64,000 nt of DNA from Pomphorhynchus laevis. Taxonomy: Eukaryota > Acanthocephala > Palaeacanthocephala > Echinorhynchida > Pomphorhynchidae. Below are positions 43,858-53,569 of the stretch, piece by piece. Position 1 is the stretch's first letter; every line of letters begins with the position of its first letter. The stretch covers positions 1-64,000 of the forward strand of contig WNNJ02001850.1 in NCBI GenBank assembly GCA_012934845.2, read 5' to 3'. A program made the translations under genes and the position numbers. The notes under the pieces were generated by a model, which saw only the letters and a program-made list of their open reading frames with translations, did not search any database and was not told the DNA's origin.

Positions 43858-45083
43858 TTGGGCCTATCAATTTTGCCCTAGTACTATTTCCCATGAAATA
43901 TGATTTTTTAATAGCCCAAGTCGGATATCCACTACTTATAAGACTTTTCTTAATTACATCATCCCTTTTCGATTTGAGATAGACACTAGAACAAATTGCC
44001 TTTGATCTCAAAAACAGTGATGAAGCTGTAGAAATTTTCCAATTTATAGGAACATTACTTTCCCAGCTTACAACATTAGGGTACTCACTAATTTTTTTGG
44101 GAAACCTCAGTTTCTACTTTGTTTGCAGGAGATCTAATAATCTTTACATCAAGGAAGGATAATGTACCATCTTCTTCCTTCGTTAATGCCCACTGAATAT
44201 TTATATCAACACTATTTAATTTATCCAAAAAACAATCCGGGTCAAACGGTTCCTTTAAAAGAACAAAAGCATCATCCACATACCTAAACCAGGTGTGAAT
44301 GTAATTCATATCCTTTAAATGTGCAGCTTCTCATTTCCTCATATATATATTTCAGCGAGTATTGGTGCTAGGGGATTACCCATAGACAATCCGTCAACTT
44401 GCTCATACATTTCATTTTCAAATTGAAAATTAATATTTGTTGTGCATAATTTAAATAGAGTTGTGCAATCACATGTGCTTAAATGTTTCCCAAATTCTGA
44501 ATTTATTAAAAATTCGGATGCTAAGCTAATTTATTCTAACAACGGGATATTTGTAAATAGAGATTTTACATCAATTGAGATCATTATTTTATTGGAGATG
44601 TCAATATTCTGCATACGTTTTGCGAACTGCATTCCATCTCCCACGAGAAAAATGTTCATCGCTTAGTTTATTAAAAAGTATGTTAGCGATATACTTACTT
44701 ACTGCATAAGAATATGTACTGTAAGTTGCAATTATGGGTCTGGTAGAATGAACTGTTTTATGGACTTTCGGCAAAATGTACATAAAACCAGGCTTCGAGT
44801 CCCTTGAAATAAACCTATTGAGCATTGATTCACTGAGTTTCTCTTCTCTATGTAATTTTCTAAGAAATTTATTGTATTCAGCTTGTCTTTTTAAAGTAGG
44901 ATCACCTTTTTTTTGAACTTATTATTTAATACTGAATGGCCCAATAAATTATATTCAGCTTTACTCAAAACAACTAAACAACCACCTTTATCGGATGCAC
45001 AAACAATAACGTCATCACTTTCAAAATCTTTTTTACTTTATTGATAAGAATATTCAATTTATCGTGTTTCACAGTATTTCTCA
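43851..45083 (-). pseudogene. Penelope RT half
   Basis: Minus-strand blocks in order: VIVCASDKGGCLVVL (DKG motif), MLNRFISRDSKPGFMYILPK, VHKTVHSTRPIIATYS, then after decay the motif B region, HTWFRYVDDAFVLLKEPFDP (motif C, YVDD), DGTLSFLDVKIIRSPANK, and the thumb ending in AIKKSYFMGNSTRAKLIG. It is a member of the Penelope/Poseidon-type RTs, interrupted by several frame changes. Confidence 0.75.
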
Positions 45084-45700
45084 TTGTTCTAGTGTTTATC
45101 TCAAATCGAAAATGGATGATGTAATTAAGAGAAGTCTTATAAGTAGTGGATATCCGACTTGGGCTATCAAAAAATCATATTTTATGGGAAATAGTACTAG
45201 GGCAAAATTGATAGGCCAAAACTTGAAACAAAATATATAGGTATACCCTATATTAATGATAAATGGAACGGCGAAACGATCAATCACATTAAACGTTCTA
45301 AAAATGACACACCCCGCATTGTCATATATAATCAAAAAAATGCCCAAAATAAAAAATATATTTAAACAAAAACCTAATTTTAAACAAGGATGGTGTTGTA
45401 TATAAAATTCCTTGTGATGGTTGTAAAAAGATCTATATTGGTCAATCAGGACAGGGATTGTCTAAGCGTATTGACCAACATAGATAACGATTTAGAAAGG
45501 AACGGGATCTGGGGATGTAATAGACCACTCCTTGAACAGTAACCATATCATAGGTTTTGAAAAAAGTCAAGTTATTTCAGTAGAAAACAACGCTTTAGAA
45601 AGAAAAATACAAGAAGCTTATTTTATGCGCAAAAATATAAATATACTGATGCCCAATAATAAACCAGATATTGAATTAATAACAAATATTTTATAATTGT
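45084..45700 (+). pseudogene. Penelope thumb and GIY-YIG nuclease half
   Basis: It starts inside the thumb (KRSLISSGYPTWAIKKSY), continues IGIPYINDKWNGETINH-like and KNDTPRIVIYNQKNAQN, then reaches the nuclease: VYKIPCDGCKKIYIGQSGQG, LSKRIDQHR, DHSLNSNHIIGFEKSQVI and NALERKIQEAYFMRKNINIL. The signature tyrosines, the arginine and the glutamate are visible, but frame changes separate the segments. Confidence 0.7.
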
Positions 45701-46032
45701 AATGTTTTGTAATGGTTTTTTGTATTGATTTGTTTGTTGTTGTTTATGTATATTTTTCTTTCTTTGTGTTATTGAATTTCTTTGTCTATTGAATTAATGA
45801 CAAATATTTTATAATTATAATGATTTGTAATGGTTTTTGTATTGATTTGTTTGTTGTTTTTTATGTATATTTTTCTTTCGTTGTTTAATTTTTAATAAGG
45901 AGCACATCTAGTCATTTGATCCGCTGCGCAATGTAAAACGTACAATTGACGTCTTTGTTCTGCCGCGCCAAACGAAGTATGCAGTTGACAGCTTTGAAAA
46001 TACTCAAATTGTAAAAATATTTTTTGTAACAT

Positions 46033-46095
46033 TTACTCCTGATGATGATAGCAGTAGGCTATTGAAAATTCGATTAAATAAATATTTTCTTCACT
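46033..46095 (+). ncRNA. Hammerhead-like core at the Penelope 3' end
   Basis: CTGATGA at 46039-46045, stem II GATAGC (46047-46052) with GCTATT (46058-46063), then GAAA at 46064-46067. This is the order of the conserved hammerhead boxes, and hammerhead motifs are known from PLE termini. Stems I and III and the cleavage triplet are not convincing by eye, so it may be a decayed or partial ribozyme. Confidence 0.4.
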
Positions 46096-46189
46096 CTCTC
46101 CACTAATAAATAATCAGATATTTATATTAATAAATTTTATTATTATAAAATTAATAAGGTAAAATTAATGTATTTATTAATAAATACCT

Positions 46190-46700
46190 TATTTCCTCAT
46201 TTTTTACCTCCTTTTCAATCTGCCTTCCGTTCTAATCACCCTAATGAACTTGCTTGTCTTAAAGTTTACAGTGATCTACTTCAAACTAGCAATATGAAAC
46301 TGTAGTGTCATAATCTCTCTTGACCTGTCTTCTGCTTTTTAAATTGTTAATCATTCTGTTCTACTATTTCGGCTTCGTCACGAATATTGGTCTCTCAGTT
46401 CCTACAGTAGCCCGGCTGACATCTTATCTCTCCAAACGCTCTTTTTGTGTTCACTCAAACCCATATTAACCTATATCATCTTACATATTGCACGTTGTTC
46501 CACAAGGCTCCGTTTTAGGTGCTCTTATTTTCACACTTCTTACAGGCCACTTGTATTTTATAACTCGTGATCATAACTTTCATATGATGCAGTATGCCGA
46601 TGATATCATAATCTACTTTCATGTGCATCATATATGTATCCGCGACCTCGCTACTTCTAGTAAAAGCGAGGACGAGAATAATAAATATTACAACGTATAT
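46190..46700 (+). mobile_element. CR1/L2-like LINE RT fragment
   Basis: PPFQSAFRSNHPNELACLKV, a VIISLDLSSAF-like motif A, SVLLFRLRHEYWS-like, VVPQGSVLGALIFTLL (motif B) and MMQYADDIIIY (motif C). Several frame changes; no endonuclease or 3' end. Confidence 0.75.
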
Positions 46701-46739
46701 TTCTATCATGCTTAATATAGCTTTCTAAAATGCTATAAT

Positions 46740-46827
46740 ATGATATCGAGTTCCGCGTACAAGTAACTAGACACGATATCTTAACTGTTTTATTGTATTT
46801 AAAAAATTGTATTAAAAGTGATGTTTA
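46740..46827 (+). repeat. tRNA-like satellite scrap
   Basis: Only the second half is left: GATATCGAGTTCCGCGTACA and AGTAACTAGACACGATATCT. It precedes the second 180-bp repeat, as 43480-43690 precedes the first. Confidence 0.5.
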
Positions 46828-47003
46828 AATATTTTGAAAGGTCAAACCTTTTTAAAAGTAGGAACAATAATATTTAAATAAAATGTGTCAAAAAATGTTA
46901 TAAAGTCTAATAATGCCGAGTTTATATAAATAAAATCTTTAAATTTAAACATTTTAAAAATATTGTAGATTAATCAAATTTAATAGTTGTAGAAATCAAT
47001 ATT
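46828..47003 (+). repeat. 180-bp repeat, copy 2
   Basis: Partner of 43678-43857. Here the copy runs into a LINE fragment instead of the Penelope element. Both copies follow a decayed satellite unit, which suggests the satellite and this 180-bp piece belong to one longer repeat. Confidence 0.8.
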
Positions 47004-47310
47004 CCAGTTCAATTCAACAAATGAATGCTAAGAACACCACAAGGCAATAAGGATTCGAAATATAAAATATTCCTGTTTGTTCTAGCGAAGTCTCCAAGAT
47101 TATCCTCTATTTATGCCTAGCACCTCTTCGACTGTCGTCCCTATCCCTAGTATGTACTTAAATCTATACATTCCATTATATCACTTTTCCTTAATAACCG
47201 TTTCAATTGTTCTGTTCACAGCTGCATTTTTCAAATAACTAGAAAGCAGCCATCGTACGCCCTCTTCTAAAGAAACCTCCCCTCGACTCTTTACTTCTCC
47301 ATCTTCATAC
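47004..47310 (+). mobile_element. CR1/L2-like LINE fragment preceding RT
   Basis: Frames read LNNRFNCSVHSCIF and WKAAIVRPLLKKPPLDSLLL-like, the block just before the RT fingers (FKTAxVxPLLKKPxLD). It lies after, not before, the RT piece at 46190-46700, so it is a separate or permuted fragment. Confidence 0.55.
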
Positions 47311-47579
47311 CGTACTATAATCTGCAATCGAGTTCACCGTACTTGTAACCAGAAACCATATCTTAAGCATCTTTTTATGGCATTTTTGATTTTTTTAAAA
47401 TCCAAAACTTCTTTTATATAAAAATATTAAAAATAAATTTAAAAAAATTGGCGGACATTATTCCGACAATCTACTCGTAACTTGAAGTAAATGTCCTTAA
47501 ATATTTACTTATATTTTAAAGGTAACATATTAAAATTTGTGAGAAACCTCTCTTTTATAAAAATAACGCGTTATCTTTA

Positions 47580-47800
47580 ACTTTTGGGGCTCGAGCATTT
47601 TATAATATTACTAGTAACCATGATCTCGTATCGAGTTCATCCTACTAGTCATCCGAAAATATATATCGGGCATCTTTAAATCACATTTTAGATATTTTAT
47701 TTTTATGAAATAAGGTCGATTTTTGTACATATATTTTTGATAATCAGATATTTCCGACTATCTACTCGTATCTTGAAAATTACATAAAAATTCACGAAAT
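47580..47800 (+). repeat. tRNA-like satellite unit, diverged subfamily
   Basis: GGGGCTCGAGCATTTTATAA, CTCGTATCGAGTTCATCCTA, CTAGTCATCCGAAAATATAT, matching units at 32825 and 35575. A second-subfamily half unit lies just before it at 47311-47400. Confidence 0.7.
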
Positions 47801-47809
47801 ATTTTTTTT

Positions 47810-48500
47810 ACTTATTTCGCTTAAGCAATAATATCAAGTAGTCGTTAATTTCCTAGATAATCAAAGCAACTAACTGAGTTTATGAATTTAATATAATTAA
47901 AAAATTTAAATAAAATAATATTTAAAAATAATTAATAAAAATATAAACGGTAAATCAGTAAATCAACATTTAATAATTAGATAACAAAAAATAATGATAA
48001 ATAATCGTTATTGGATATAGTAAGTTTTAAAAAAATTGAAATTAAAAATAAAAGCAATGTGTATAAATTGACTCATAAATAAGAGACGTATCAGAATAAG
48101 GATTAGATATCATCAATAGAAACTGCTATGGTATCAGATTTCAAAAATAAAAACTTAACCCAACTCAAAAGCGGGGCTAATTTATGAAAAAATGGATATA
48201 TAAAGATATGAAAATTAAATAACCGTCAATAAAAATTAAAATTATTTTATATCAAGAGATGACTTAAATTTACAAGAAACATCCTTGCACGAACATTCAT
48301 TCATACTATATACTATAAAATGTAGTAAATAAAATAAAGTGAATTCAAGAATTGCCATAGTGTGTAATGATAATGGCTTTATTCAAAATCATGTAAATAA
48401 TTTAATTGATACATATTTTAAACTAGGGTACTTTAGAAATAAAAACAAAAAGAAATAGTTAAATATATAAATCAACAAAATATGATTAAAAATAAATATA
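47810..48500 (+). mobile_element. Diverged Naiad-subfamily 3' fragments
   Basis: Counterpart of 33420-34140: CTTAAGCAATAATATCAAGT, GATTAGATATCATCAATAGA, ATATCAAGAGATGACTTAAA, ATAATGGCTTTATTCAAAAT. No frame is open. Confidence 0.65.
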
Positions 48501-48519
48501 AATTCTTATTCTCGATGCC

Positions 48520-48770
48520 CACAAACAAAAGTGTGTGAGCGTAAATGTTTACAATTTTCATTGATTTGTATAGAACTAAAATAATATATCTAACTTTGGG
48601 TGCTCGAGCAATGCATCAGGTTACTTTGCACTATAATCTGGTATCGAGTTCATCGTACTAGTCACCCGAAACGATATCTCGAGCATCTTTTATGCATTTT
48701 AGATATGTTAATGTATCAAAAACTGCTCGCCTTTTTGAACCGATACTTTAAAAGTCTGATATTTGTGATT
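48520..48770 (+). repeat. tRNA-like satellite unit, second subfamily
   Basis: Identical in the 70-nt core to the unit at 34140-34400 (GGGTGCTCGAGCAATGCATC to GTACTAGTCACCC), with scattered changes in the lead. Confidence 0.8.
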
Positions 48771-49845
48771 ATCTACCTAGTTTAAAATATGTATCTATTA
48801 AATTATTTAAATGCTTTTGAAGAAAGCCAATATCATTACATATTGTTGCAATTCTTAAAATTTCATTATTTAATGTATTATATTTTATATTATATGGTAT
48901 GCATGAATGCTCATGCAAAAATATGTTTCTTGTAAATTTAAATATGTCATCTTTACGATATAAATTAATAGTAGTTTTAGTTAATGTTAATTTAATGTTC
49001 ATATCTAGATATACACCTTCTTTATCATTAATATTGGTTTTGTTAAGAATAAGGCTTTCTGGATAAATGTGCTCACTAATTGAATAAAAATTATTAGAAT
49101 TAAATACACATATATCATCAATGTATCGAAACATATATTTCATATATTTATATAGTTTAGATTTAGTTTTTACACAGTTATGAACAAATTCATATTCTAT
49201 AAAGCTTAAAAACAAGTCAGCTATAATTGGGCTACTATTACCACCCATTGGAACACGTTTTACTTGTCTAAATATAGATGTCCCTACTTTTAAATAATTT
49301 TGATTTATCAAAATATTTAAGGATTCTATTAATTCAATTTTATCCATATATTTATATTTATTTGATGGTTTAATTTTTGTTAGATAGGCGTTATAATTAT
49401 TATAACATATATATGTATATCTTTTTCCGAATATAAGATTAATTAATTTTACTAACGCTTCTTTAATATCTACTAAACCTAGATTTGTATAAAGAGTACT
49501 AAAATCGTATGTATTTATATTTTGAAAATTTATTCCTTTTGTCTGTTCTAAAAGTTCTTTCGTAGAATTAAAACTGAAATAGTGTTTTATACCAGTATTA
49601 ATTTCGATTACCTTGCAATATTTTTTAAAGTGTGCTTTAATTACTTTAAGTATTTTATTCATATAGACAGAAAGTGGTTTTAATGTACATTTAATCGCAC
49701 TACATATGAACCTAGCTTTTATAGGATTATTATGTAATTTTAAATTCCAATATAATATAGGTATAGTTTTATTATCTAATTCAACCTTTATTCCCTTTTT
49801 ATCCATTATAGAACAGTTACCTGTAATAATTGTTTCTAAACTCAA
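48769..49845 (-). pseudogene. Naiad copy L reverse transcriptase
   Basis: 358 codons: KTIPILYWNLKLHN, IKARFICSAIK, NINTYDFSTLYTNL (motif A), VKRVPMGGNSSPIIADLF (motif B, with R for the usual G) and YMFRYIDDICVF (motif C). The frame runs a few codons into flanking duplicon sequence before its stop. The catalytic aspartates are kept; the thumb is incomplete. Confidence 0.8.
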
Positions 49846-50090
49846 CTAACTACGTTCATATGTTGGATTTACATTTAAATCATTAGAATTAACCTCTTTC
49901 ACTAGTATATCATAGTAAAGCTTTTTGCATATGAAGACAAAGTTATTACTAGCTTTATCAATAGTTGTTATTATATAGTTATCCTTTAATGTAGTAAGTT
50001 CTTTATACATATCATTTAAATTTTATCTTTTCTTTTATAATTGTTTGTTATTTTCATTTTATTTTTAATTTTATCAAATATATAATCTTT

Positions 50091-50650
50091 CTAAATTTTT
50101 ATCTTAGATATATTCGAGCTTTCACTATTAATCAGCTTACTAAAGTAATCATTTAAGTTGTTATATAACGAATTGTAAATTTCATTTTTGTCGTTGTTAT
50201 TATTTAATCTATATTTATACCCTTTTGATAGCAGCTTTCTTAATTCACAATTTTCAATTAATTCTAGATTATGGGTACATATATGTTCATTTATTTTATC
50301 AAAACTAAGACTTTTACAATTGCATTCTGTTTCCATTATGTTTCTAATATTATCGTTACATATTGATTTTAATTCTTTATTATAATTACAAATTTTTCGT
50401 CCTAATGGTGGTAGGAGTTTATACCTTATTTTAGGAATATATTTACATAAATCTGACCCTATTATTTCTTTACTTTTAGAATTAATTAAAAGTCCGGCTA
50501 TATTTATGTTATCTATACATTTATTAATGAAGTTTATGGTTAATGTATATTTTCTATTGTTATTATTAACATTTATTGTACGATTATAGTATTTTGTATT
50601 ACAATAACTGTCTATTATACAACTTAGCCTATCATAGTCGTTTATTAATT
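50091..50650 (-). pseudogene. Naiad copy L linker
   Basis: It begins SKDIICAKNQKLINDYDRLS in continuity with the nuclease frame and contains ECNCKSLSF and HICTHNLELIEN, then LRKLLSKGYKYR and NSLYNNLNDYFSKL before a TAG (tryptophan codon in copy A). It shows that the nuclease, linker and RT were one polyprotein. Confidence 0.7.
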
Positions 50651-50754
50651 TTTGATTTTTTGCACATATGATATCTTTAGAAAAACTTCTTATATTTACA
50701 TAAAGATCTTTTAGCTTATTATCATTTAAAAGTTGTTTTTATATTTCTAATTGT

Positions 50755-51372
50755 TCATTTATATACATATTTTTTAAATATTTTTAACTCTATTTTCCTA
50801 TTCCTTTTATCACCATGACATCTTGGTTTGCGTTCAACTGGATTATTATAATATAGTTGTTTATTATGTATTATACTACTTCTGCCAATTCCTTGTATCA
50901 CGTCATTCAATCCTAATGGGTACATGGAATTAAGCGTTTTAATCCAAAAATATTCTTTTTCTAATAGTTTTTGATTTAATATTGAAATGTTTTCTTCGAT
51001 AATATGTTCTAAAATAAATAATTTACAGTTTTTAATATCATGTCCTATTAATCTCATATGTTTATGAAATATAGTTTGACTATTATGCTGTATATTATAT
51101 ATGTGTTGCCTAAACCTAGTTTTTAACATTTGATATGTTTTTACTATATATTGCAATCCACATGTGCATTGTATTAGATACACTACATCAGCGGTATTGC
51201 AGTTACAATTATTATTAATATTTAATGAAAAACATTTGTTTGTCGTATTACTTACGATACAATTATTATTATTTATAACATCACAAACTATACAATTTTT
51301 TCTGTTACATTTAAATGATCTAAAATTGAAATCATTAGTACTTACGTATTTTTCCAATATTGTTGAGTACAT
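50755..51372 (-). pseudogene. Naiad copy L GIY-YIG region
   Basis: 205 codons nearly identical to the nuclease of copy A, with DVVYLIQCTCGLQYIVKT in place of GVVYLIQCACGLQYIGKT (the glycine of the YIG motif is changed to valine) and KEYFWIKTLNSMYPLGLND. The altered YIG suggests this copy could not nick DNA even apart from its frame breaks. Confidence 0.75.
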
Positions 51373-51675
51373 ATAACTTTTAAGTCATAATTTTTAACGT
51401 TGCTTTTTCGGTGTCGCCACCTAGTTTAGTTGACTCAGACTAAACTTACAACGGGCCATCCAGCAGCATCTGACAGGGGGCTGCCCTGCTTAAGGCGGTT
51501 GCAGGCTGGAACAAGATCTAAAAAGATCTACCACCTTCACTCCACGCGCTACGCGACCTAGCTATTGGCCATTACCTGGTCTCTTAAACGTGATCACGTG
51601 AAGCAGTTTACATTTTAAAGTGTAAACACCTTGGGATGCAAACTTCTCCCTTTTTTAAGAATTAATAATTCTTAA
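51373..51675 (-). promoter_or_regulatory. GC-rich structured leader of Naiad copy L
   Basis: Nearly identical to 10625-10915, including the GGTG-GCGA-CACC hairpin and the TTCTCCCTTTTTTAAGAATT end. It differs near 51610-51650 (AGTGTAAACACCTTGGGATG), where copy A has a shorter AT-rich piece. Confidence 0.6.
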
Positions 51676-51731
51676 AAAAATGGCCATTACCTATTGGCTA
51701 TTGGCCATTACCTGGATAAAAATTGTTGATT

Positions 51732-52336
51732 TTTATATCTTATAACTAACAATTAAAAATTGAAATTTAAATAACAATTAATATTTATTAATTGACTAAT
51801 AAAACACAGATAATGTATTAGAATAAGCATTAGAGGTCATCATTTTCTGTTCCTATTACTAGACCCAGCATAGCAGCGTGGTTAAATAGATGATAATGAT
51901 GTGATAATGAAAATGACATATTTCCTCAAATTAAATTTGTTAATCTAGTATCTTATTGTAATACAAAGTATATTATTTCATAATCATCCATAAAAAGTTT
52001 TCGCTTAAGGTTTTAAGCGAAAAATGTTTGATTTTTATAAATCAAGAAAATATTATAAATAAATTTGAACTCTTTAGCGAAATTTTTTATGGATAATTAA
52101 TAATATATTTTGTACTAGAATAATATACTAGATAATCAGATAAAATAGGCCATTAGCGTGTATTTTGAACCTATGCTATGTGAGGTCTATGAATAGTATG
52201 TATATAAATATACATTCAAAATAGTCTTGGTGATATAAAGAATATATACATTTGTGAGATAATATATTATTCAATAGGTGATAAATTAAGGATATATTAA
52301 GACATGAACATCAAATTAACGTAAATTAAAATTATA
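51732..52336. mobile_element. Diverged Naiad-subfamily fragments
   Basis: Counterpart of 34572-35180, with the same mixed-orientation 3' UTR and thumb pieces (TTAGAATAAGCATTAGAGGT, TTATGGATAATTAATAATAT). No open frame. Confidence 0.6.
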
Positions 52337-52344
52337 ATTAATTT

Positions 52345-52742
52345 ATAGACTAGACTAGAATAGAATTTATTTAGAGTGGCCTTTGTGGTAAATAGAACCA
52401 TTTACAGGCCCACTATAAAAATTAAAAGACAAGTTTACGTTCGATGAATGCTTGAACTTGTATGTAGAGTTATTAAATTGATTGCGGCTGAAAGTGTTAT
52501 TTTAGTTCGTTTGCAAGAATTATGACGATCAAGGAAGTTTTGAAGTGTTTAAGCGACGTTAATGATTTTGTGTCTCGACGAAGTTTGTTCCAAAGGCGTG
52601 GTGCAGTGATGGTGAACGCACGATATCCGTGATTACCGTTGTGACGGGAGATGAAAAGCGAGTAGGAGCGATGACTTCTTAGAGAGATACCAGTCGTCGT
52701 ATAGGATGCGCTATCAGGAAGATATAGATAAGGAGGAATATG
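52345..52742 (-). mobile_element. CR1/L2-like LINE 3' tail
   Basis: On the minus strand the sequence encodes a C-terminal block of the type NGNHGYRAFTITAPRLWN and SLKHFKTSL, then a 3' UTR ending in CTAGTCTAGTC-like sequence. It splits duplicon sequence that is continuous in the first copy (35180), so it inserted after, or in one copy of, the duplication. Confidence 0.65.
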
Positions 52743-52775
52743 TGCCGGAATTTGATTTTTATATCAAAAATATGA

Positions 52776-53340
52776 CTTAATTATGACGATAATTATGATG
52801 ACGATAATTATGATGACGATAATTACGATGACGATAATTATGATGACGATAATTATGATGACGATAATTATGATGACGATAATTATGATGACGATAATTA
52901 TGATGACGATAATTATGATGACGATAATTATGATGACGATATTTATGATGACGATAATTATGATGACGATAATTATGATGACGATAATTATGATGACGAT
53001 AATTATGATGACGATAATTATGATGACGATAATTATGATGACGATAATTATGATGACGATAATTATGATGACGATAAATATGATGACGATAAATATGATG
53101 ACGATAAATATGATGACGATAAATATGATGACGATAATTATGACGACGATGATGATGACAATGATGACGATTATTACGATGGCGATTATGATGACGATAA
53201 TTTTGAAGACGATTATGACGATAATAACGATTATGATTACGTTGATGACGATAATGAAGATGGTGATGATTACGATGATGATGCTGATGACGATGATTAC
53301 TTTTTAAACGTTGGATCATCCTATCTGTTCATAAATTAAT
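52776..53340 (+). repeat. 15-bp minisatellite, Asp-rich open frame
   Basis: GATAATTATGATGAC repeats about 23 times to 53140 with rare variants, then degenerates to about 53300. One plus frame is open without ATG from 52776 to the TAA at 53337 (187 codons). It reads (DDDNY)n, then a non-repetitive but still acidic end with NFEDDYDDNNDYDYVDDDNE and the last residues NVGSSYLFIN. Plus (TIIMM)n and minus (RHHNY)n frames are also open, as expected for a 15-base unit. Confidence 0.85.
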
Positions 53341-53569
53341 TGCAAATTGCTTTATTCATTATTTTTGTCATATTTCATCAACACAAATCATTTTATTTTT
53401 GATGAAAAATTATATTTGTGCACCACTCCATGAAAATAACGGTGCATCACATACAATCATAATAATAAGGAATTTCTTAAATAACTAACAACCACTAAAA
53501 AACGAAAAGAGACATTAGAAAAAAAACAAATGCAGTTCAAATAAGACAACTCATAATAGCATTTAGTCT
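53341..53569. other. Spacer and LINE 3' UTR
   Basis: No gene. The right part is probably the 3' UTR of the minus-strand LINE. Confidence 0.5.

Larger units (their letters stand above)
43851..46095. mobile_element. Canonical Penelope element with 5' inversion
   Basis: The RT half lies on the minus strand (45083 to 43851) and the nuclease half on the plus strand (45084 to about 46095). The two halves share an inverted overlap of about 143 bases (43851-43994 and 45084-45226). Here the GIY-YIG nuclease follows the RT, the canonical Penelope order, unlike the Naiad copies. The geometry, inverted 5' part outermost and 3' part in the sense direction, is that of twin priming known from L1 insertions. 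Both halves carry frame breaks. Confidence 0.8.
48779..51675 (-). mobile_element. Naiad-type Penelope-like element, 3'-truncated (copy L)
   Basis: Minus strand: leader 51675-51373, GIY-YIG nuclease 51372-50755, linker to about 50091, RT 49845-48769. It is close to copy A throughout, and where A breaks between nuclease and linker this copy reads through. It has its own lesions: a length change after codon 205, stops in the linker and just before SLETIITGNCS. It ends inside the thumb at DTYFKLG, about 40 codons and the whole 3' UTR short. A missing 3' end with an intact 5' leader is the reverse of normal target-primed insertion. Confidence 0.85.
47311..52780 (+). repeat. Duplicon copy 2, interrupted
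   Basis: Partner of 32555-35240. Segments 47311-47800, 47810-48778, 51732-52336 and 52745-52780 align in order. Between them lie a deletion of about 360 bases (near 47805), the Naiad at 48779-51731 that replaces about 169 bases, and a LINE tail at 52345-52742. At 52780 it passes into the 15-bp minisatellite, which the first copy does not have. Confidence 0.75.

Noticed and set aside
48600-48785. Short frame MLEQCIRLLCTIIWYRVH over the tRNA-like unit (also 39716-39919 and 42801-42992)
   Set aside because: The frames differ between units, have no shared protein and simply overlap the repeat core.
52777-53319. Long minus-strand (RHHNY)n and plus-strand (TIIMM)n frames as genes
   Set aside because: All three plus frames of a 15-base unit behave alike; these frames follow from the repeat period and end where it does.
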